This document shows positions 5,515-7,835 of a DNA stretch of 7,835 bases, in pieces (the stretch's first letter is position 1; each line of letters begins with the position of its first letter). The stretch lies in assembly GCA_900551185.1 (NCBI GenBank), contig URVF01000071.1, forward strand, positions 1 to 7,835. The letters run 5' to 3'. This DNA is from an uncultured Collinsella sp. GTDB lineage: Bacteria; Actinomycetota; Coriobacteriia; Coriobacteriales; Coriobacteriaceae. The notes beneath the pieces were generated by a model, which saw only the letters and a program-made list of their open reading frames with translations, was not told the DNA's origin and made no database searches. The translations under genes were made by a program, and so were the position numbers.

Positions 5515-6975
5515 ATGTACAAGCGCACCAAGATTGTATGCACCATGGGTCCCGCCTGCGATAGCGACGAGACCATCCGCGAGATGATCAAGGCGGGCAT
5601 GAACGTCGCCCGTTTTAACTTCTCGCACGGATCCTACGACGAGCACCACGGTCGCATCGAGCGCGTCCGTCGTATTTCCAAGGAGCTCGGTCTGCCCGTC
5701 GGCATCCTGCTCGACACCAAGGGCCCCGAGGTCCGCACCGGCCTTCTGGTCGACGGCAAGAAGGTTGCCGTCAAGACCGGCGATAAGATCGTCGTCACCG
5801 CTCAGCCCACGTCCGAGGATTTCCACGGCACCTCTGAGCACATCTCCCTCGACTACCTGGCTCTGCCCTCCGAGGTCGAGAAGGGCTCCCTCATCCTGAT
5901 CGATGACGGCCTGGTCGCCCTCGAGGTCGAGTCCGTCGACGGCCAGGACATGACCTGCGTCGTTAAGAACGACGGCCTGATCGGCGAGCGCAAGGGCGTC
6001 AACATGCCCAACGTCAACATCTCGCTGCCTGCTATCACCGAGCGCGATCGTCAGGACATCCTCTTTGGCCTGACCGAGAACATCGACTACATCGCCGCTT
6101 CCTTCATCCGTGACGGCGAGTCCGTCCGCGGCATCCGCGAGCTTTGCCGCGAGAACGGCGGCGAGCACGTGACGATCTTCCCGAAGATCGAGTGCGCCCT
6201 GGGCGTCGAGAACTTCGACGAGATCCTCGAGGCTTCCGATGGCATCATGGTCGCCCGTGGCGACCTGGGCATCGAGATCAAGCCCGAGCTCGTTCCGCAC
6301 ATCCAGAAGGAGATCATCGCCAAGTGCAACGCGGCCTACAAGCCCGTTATCACCGCTACGCAGATGCTCGACTCCATGCAGCAGAACCCGCGCCCGACGC
6401 GCGCCGAGGTTGCCGACGTTGCTAACGCCATCTACGACGGCACCGACGCCGTTATGCTGTCCGGCGAGTCCGCTGCCGGTAAGTACCCGGTCGAGGCCGT
6501 TAAGATGCAGGCCAGCATTGCTCTCGAGACCGAGAAGTACCTCCCGGCCCACGCTCCGCTCGAGGTTCCGGCCGACGCTCATGGCACCCGCGTTGTCAAC
6601 AACGTTGTGGGTATGTCCGCTGTGAACATGGCTACCACCGTTGGCGCCAAGTGCATCACCGTGCCGACGACCACCGGTCGTACCGCTCGCCTGATCTCGC
6701 ACTTCCGTCCCAACATGCCGATCTGCGCGTTCTCCCGCCACGAGTGGGCCGTCCAGCAGATGATTATGTACTGGGGTGTTATCCCGCACCAAGCCGAGAT
6801 TACCCAGGGCACCGTCAACGGCACGATCGTCAAGGCGATCGAGACCGCTAAGGAGCTCGGCTACGTCGAGGCCGGCGATCTGACCGTCGCCACCGCCGGC
6901 GATCCCCGCATGAGCGTCCAGCTCGAGGACAAGGTCTCCTCGACCAACGTCGCTTACGTCGCTCAGGTGCGCTAA
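5515..6975 (+). CDS. pyk: Pyruvate kinase
   Basis: Cytoplasmic glycolytic enzyme that transfers phosphate from phosphoenolpyruvate to ADP, giving pyruvate and ATP; usually a homotetramer. The 486-residue product is complete. The TIM-barrel A domain opens with TKIVCTMGPACDS and RFNFSHG (33-39). The B lid follows DTKGPEVRTG (67-76). The barrel resumes with FPKIE (K224 catalytic, E226 metal ligand) and ARGD (247-250, D250 metal ligand). Next come ITATQMLDSM (279-288), NPRPTRAE and GTDAVMLSGESA. The C-terminal regulatory domain is about 355-486. E72 in GPE corresponds to the glutamate of K+-dependent enzymes, so K+ activation is likely. There is no extra C-terminal PEP-utilising phosphohistidine domain. 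ATG at 5515 has GGAGG with a 6-nt spacer. Third positions are heavily G/C with few rare-looking codons, as expected for high expression. It is monocistronic, with its own -10 and a strong terminator. Confidence 0.97.
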   Translation: MYKRTKIVCTMGPACDSDETIREMIKAGMNVARFNFSHGSYDEHHGRIERVRRISKELGLPVGILLDTKGPEVRTGLLVDGKKVAVKTGDKIVVTAQPTSEDFHGTSEHISLDYLALPSEVEKGSLILIDDGLVALEVESVDGQDMTCVVKNDGLIGERKGVNMPNVNISLPAITERDRQDILFGLTENIDYIAASFIRDGESVRGIRELCRENGGEHVTIFPKIECALGVENFDEILEASDGIMVARGDLGIEIKPELVPHIQKEIIAKCNAAYKPVITATQMLDSMQQNPRPTRAEVADVANAIYDGTDAVMLSGESAAGKYPVEAVKMQASIALETEKYLPAHAPLEVPADAHGTRVVNNVVGMSAVNMATTVGAKCITVPTTTGRTARLISHFRPNMPICAFSRHEWAVQQMIMYWGVIPHQAEITQGTVNGTIVKAIETAKELGYVEAGDLTVATAGDPRMSVQLEDKVSSTNVAYVAQVR

Positions 6976-7003
6976 ATCGCACTTGTAAGCACACTTGCAT
7001 TGC

Positions 7004-7041
7004 AAAGGGCCCGGAAGGCTTTGCCTTCCGGGCCCTTTTTT
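7004..7041 (+). terminator. Rho-independent terminator of pyk
   Basis: GGGCCCGGAAGGC (7007-7019) pairs perfectly with GCCTTCCGGGCCC (7023-7035) over a 3-nt loop and is followed by six T residues (7036-7041). AAA at 7004-7006 can extend the stem. On the minus strand only TTTGC follows, so activity in that direction would be weak. Confidence 0.96.
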
Positions 7042-7077
7042 AGGACCTACTTCATATGCCGCTTCATCGATTTGTGA

Positions 7078-7182
7078 TCAGTCGCGAACCTTTCCGATAC
7101 CGAGCGTACCACCGAAGACGCCCTGCGACGGGAGCTGTTGGTCAATTGGGATGAACTGTTCACCGTTAAGCCGGCTGGCTAG
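7078..7182 (+). pseudogene. Start-less gene-like reading frame, possible remnant
   Basis: A 34-codon open frame ends at TAG 7180-7182 and reads as a natural C-terminus (DTERTTEDALRRELL, then VNWDELFTVKPAG). It has no start codon with a ribosome site and follows a TGA at 7075-7077; the codons before that TGA also look protein-like (TYFICRFIDL). It could be the decayed 3' end of a gene convergent with the next one. The complementary minus frame (7185-7078), bounded by stops, is equally open (RLNGEQFIPIDQQLPSQG), so coding status and strand are both unproven. I do not recognise either protein. Confidence 0.25.
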
Positions 7183-7191
7183 CAGCTAGCA
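7178..7191. repeat. 7-bp tandem duplication
   Basis: GCTAGCA occurs twice in tandem (7178-7184 and 7185-7191). It spans the stop codon of the minus-strand gene and the stop of the plus-strand remnant frame. Removing one unit would change the last residues of the minus-strand protein from IASC to IASQPA, with a new stop at TAA. Confidence 0.85.
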
Positions 7192-7793
7192 ATCAGGGGG
7201 ACTGCGGGAACGCCAGAAGCAGCAACGCGAGTCGCAAATCCCGCCTCGGTCAGCTCGATGACCTCGGTAAACGTTGCATCGAAAAACTCCTCGGTTAGCA
7301 GGCGGTATGGCGGATGGTCGGGCTCACCGGGGTTTTCGCGTACAATCTCGTGCATGACGCCGATGGTCTTGAGCACATATTCTTTATGGATGGGATACTG
7401 CCCAAAACGCGTCGCAGCGGTATACAGGCGATCGGTCGCACGTGGGATGGAAACAATGCCCAGCGTCTTGCCAAACCAGTCAAAGTCGCCTTGCTTTTTT
7501 ATGCGGAACTCCTCGCACGGCTTGCCGCCGTGCACCTCCAGGTACTGATTCACGCGCGTATTCCATACGGTATCGGCCACCAGATGCGACCAGACACCCA
7601 GTGTCAAATCGAGCAACGACTGCGCCACGTCCTCGGACGCAAGCGAGAACTCACAGGCGCCGGGACCGGCAACCGGCTCGGCATCCTTGTAGCGCTGGGG
7701 ATAGTGCACGCGGTTCAGTCGCTCGCGTTCCTCGATAATCGAGGTCGCCGCGGCTGGCGCACCGATGGGCGAACTTTTAAGCAACGGTGCCAC
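7179..7793 (-). CDS. Hypothetical protein, possibly zinc-dependent phospholipase C-like, 5' truncated
   Basis: The open frame gives 204 residues to a TAG at 7181-7179. The 5' end is cut: adapter begins at 7796, and the GTG at 7793 is merely the first start-like codon left, with no ribosome site visible. The true N-terminus is probably missing. The protein is soluble, with no membrane segment or signal in the visible part. A helix at about 55-85 contains SHLVAD (H70, D74), an HxxxD pattern. With nearby VWNTRVNQYL and later H136, H148 and H160, it resembles the metal-binding helices of zinc-dependent phospholipase C/hydrolase proteins common in Firmicutes and Actinobacteria. This is a resemblance, not proof; a function cannot be assigned. 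It converges on pyk. The stop sits in a 7-bp tandem duplication, so the C-terminus may be recently altered. Confidence 0.6.
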   Translation of the reverse strand: MAPLLKSSPIGAPAAATSIIEERERLNRVHYPQRYKDAEPVAGPGACEFSLASEDVAQSLLDLTLGVWSHLVADTVWNTRVNQYLEVHGGKPCEEFRIKKQGDFDWFGKTLGIVSIPRATDRLYTAATRFGQYPIHKEYVLKTIGVMHEIVRENPGEPDHPPYRLLTEEFFDATFTEVIELTEAGFATRVAASGVPAVPLIASC

Positions 7794-7795
7794 AT

Positions 7796-7835
7796 CTGTC
7801 TCTTATACACATCTCCGAGCCCACGAGACTAGGCA
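7796..7835 (-). other. Nextera i7 adapter with Tn5 mosaic end (artefact)
   Basis: Reverse complement of positions 8-47: the mosaic end begins CTGTCTCTTATACACATCT at 7796 and runs through the i7 adapter into the same index (TAGGCA visible). Genome ends at 7795. The perfect 40-bp terminal inverted repeat is therefore synthetic. Confidence 0.98.

Noticed and set aside
5476..7005. 509-codon open frame antisense to pyk
   Set aside because: Pyruvate kinase on the other strand has all catalytic motifs. The antisense frame is Asp/Gly/Val/Leu-rich, as expected from mirrored GC-biased codons, and has no family features.
7314..7832. 172-codon plus-strand frame reaching the right edge
   Set aside because: It ends in translated adapter (LLYTSPSPRD) and overlaps the better-supported minus-strand gene.
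1..7835. 40-bp perfect terminal inverted repeats as ends of a natural transposon
   Set aside because: They are Tn5 mosaic ends plus i7 adapter and index; no transposase is present and the sequences next to the two ends are not a target duplication.

Overview
The window is about 7.75 kb of bacterial DNA (48-7795) flanked on both sides by sequencing-library adapter. Bases 1-47 and 7796-7835 are Nextera i7 adapter with the Tn5 mosaic end and the same barcode, so this is an untrimmed assembly contig and both ends are artificial. High GC, strong G/C third-position bias, GTG starts, strong GGAGG-type ribosome sites and the protein sequences suggest a gut Coriobacteriia actinobacterium, Collinsella-like. 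That assignment is an impression from the proteins, not a computed placement.

Layout from left to right: a Flp/tad pilus assembly protein of the CpaB/RcpC type (minus, 714-55), whose stop overlaps the start codon of a next gene lost at the contig edge; a Rho-independent terminator; the circularly permuted ribosome-assembly GTPase RsgA (minus, 2150-966); a second terminator and an unusual long inverted repeat; a large P-type (IIA) calcium-transporting ATPase (minus, 5073-2392); a 441-bp divergent intergenic region with promoters, a palindrome and a hairpin that would bury the ATPase ribosome-binding site; pyruvate kinase (plus, 5515-6975) with a textbook terminator; a short region with a gene-like but start-less reading frame; and the 3' part of a minus-strand gene with a possible zinc-hydrolase HxxxD motif, cut by the right adapter.

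The genes do not form one pathway. They are separate housekeeping transcription units: glycolysis (pyk), ion homeostasis (ATPase), 30S maturation (rsgA) and the edge of a pilus operon (cpaB). ATPase, rsgA and cpaB point the same way, but each is separated from the next by a terminator and a likely promoter.

I see no evidence for an undescribed multi-gene system, CRISPR array, prophage, natural insertion sequence or RNA gene. The interesting material is intergenic: the RBS-sequestering hairpin before the ATPase, the 88-bp inverted repeat after it, spaced direct repeats before pyk, competing inverted repeats before cpaB, and a 7-bp tandem duplication at the junction between two convergent reading frames.
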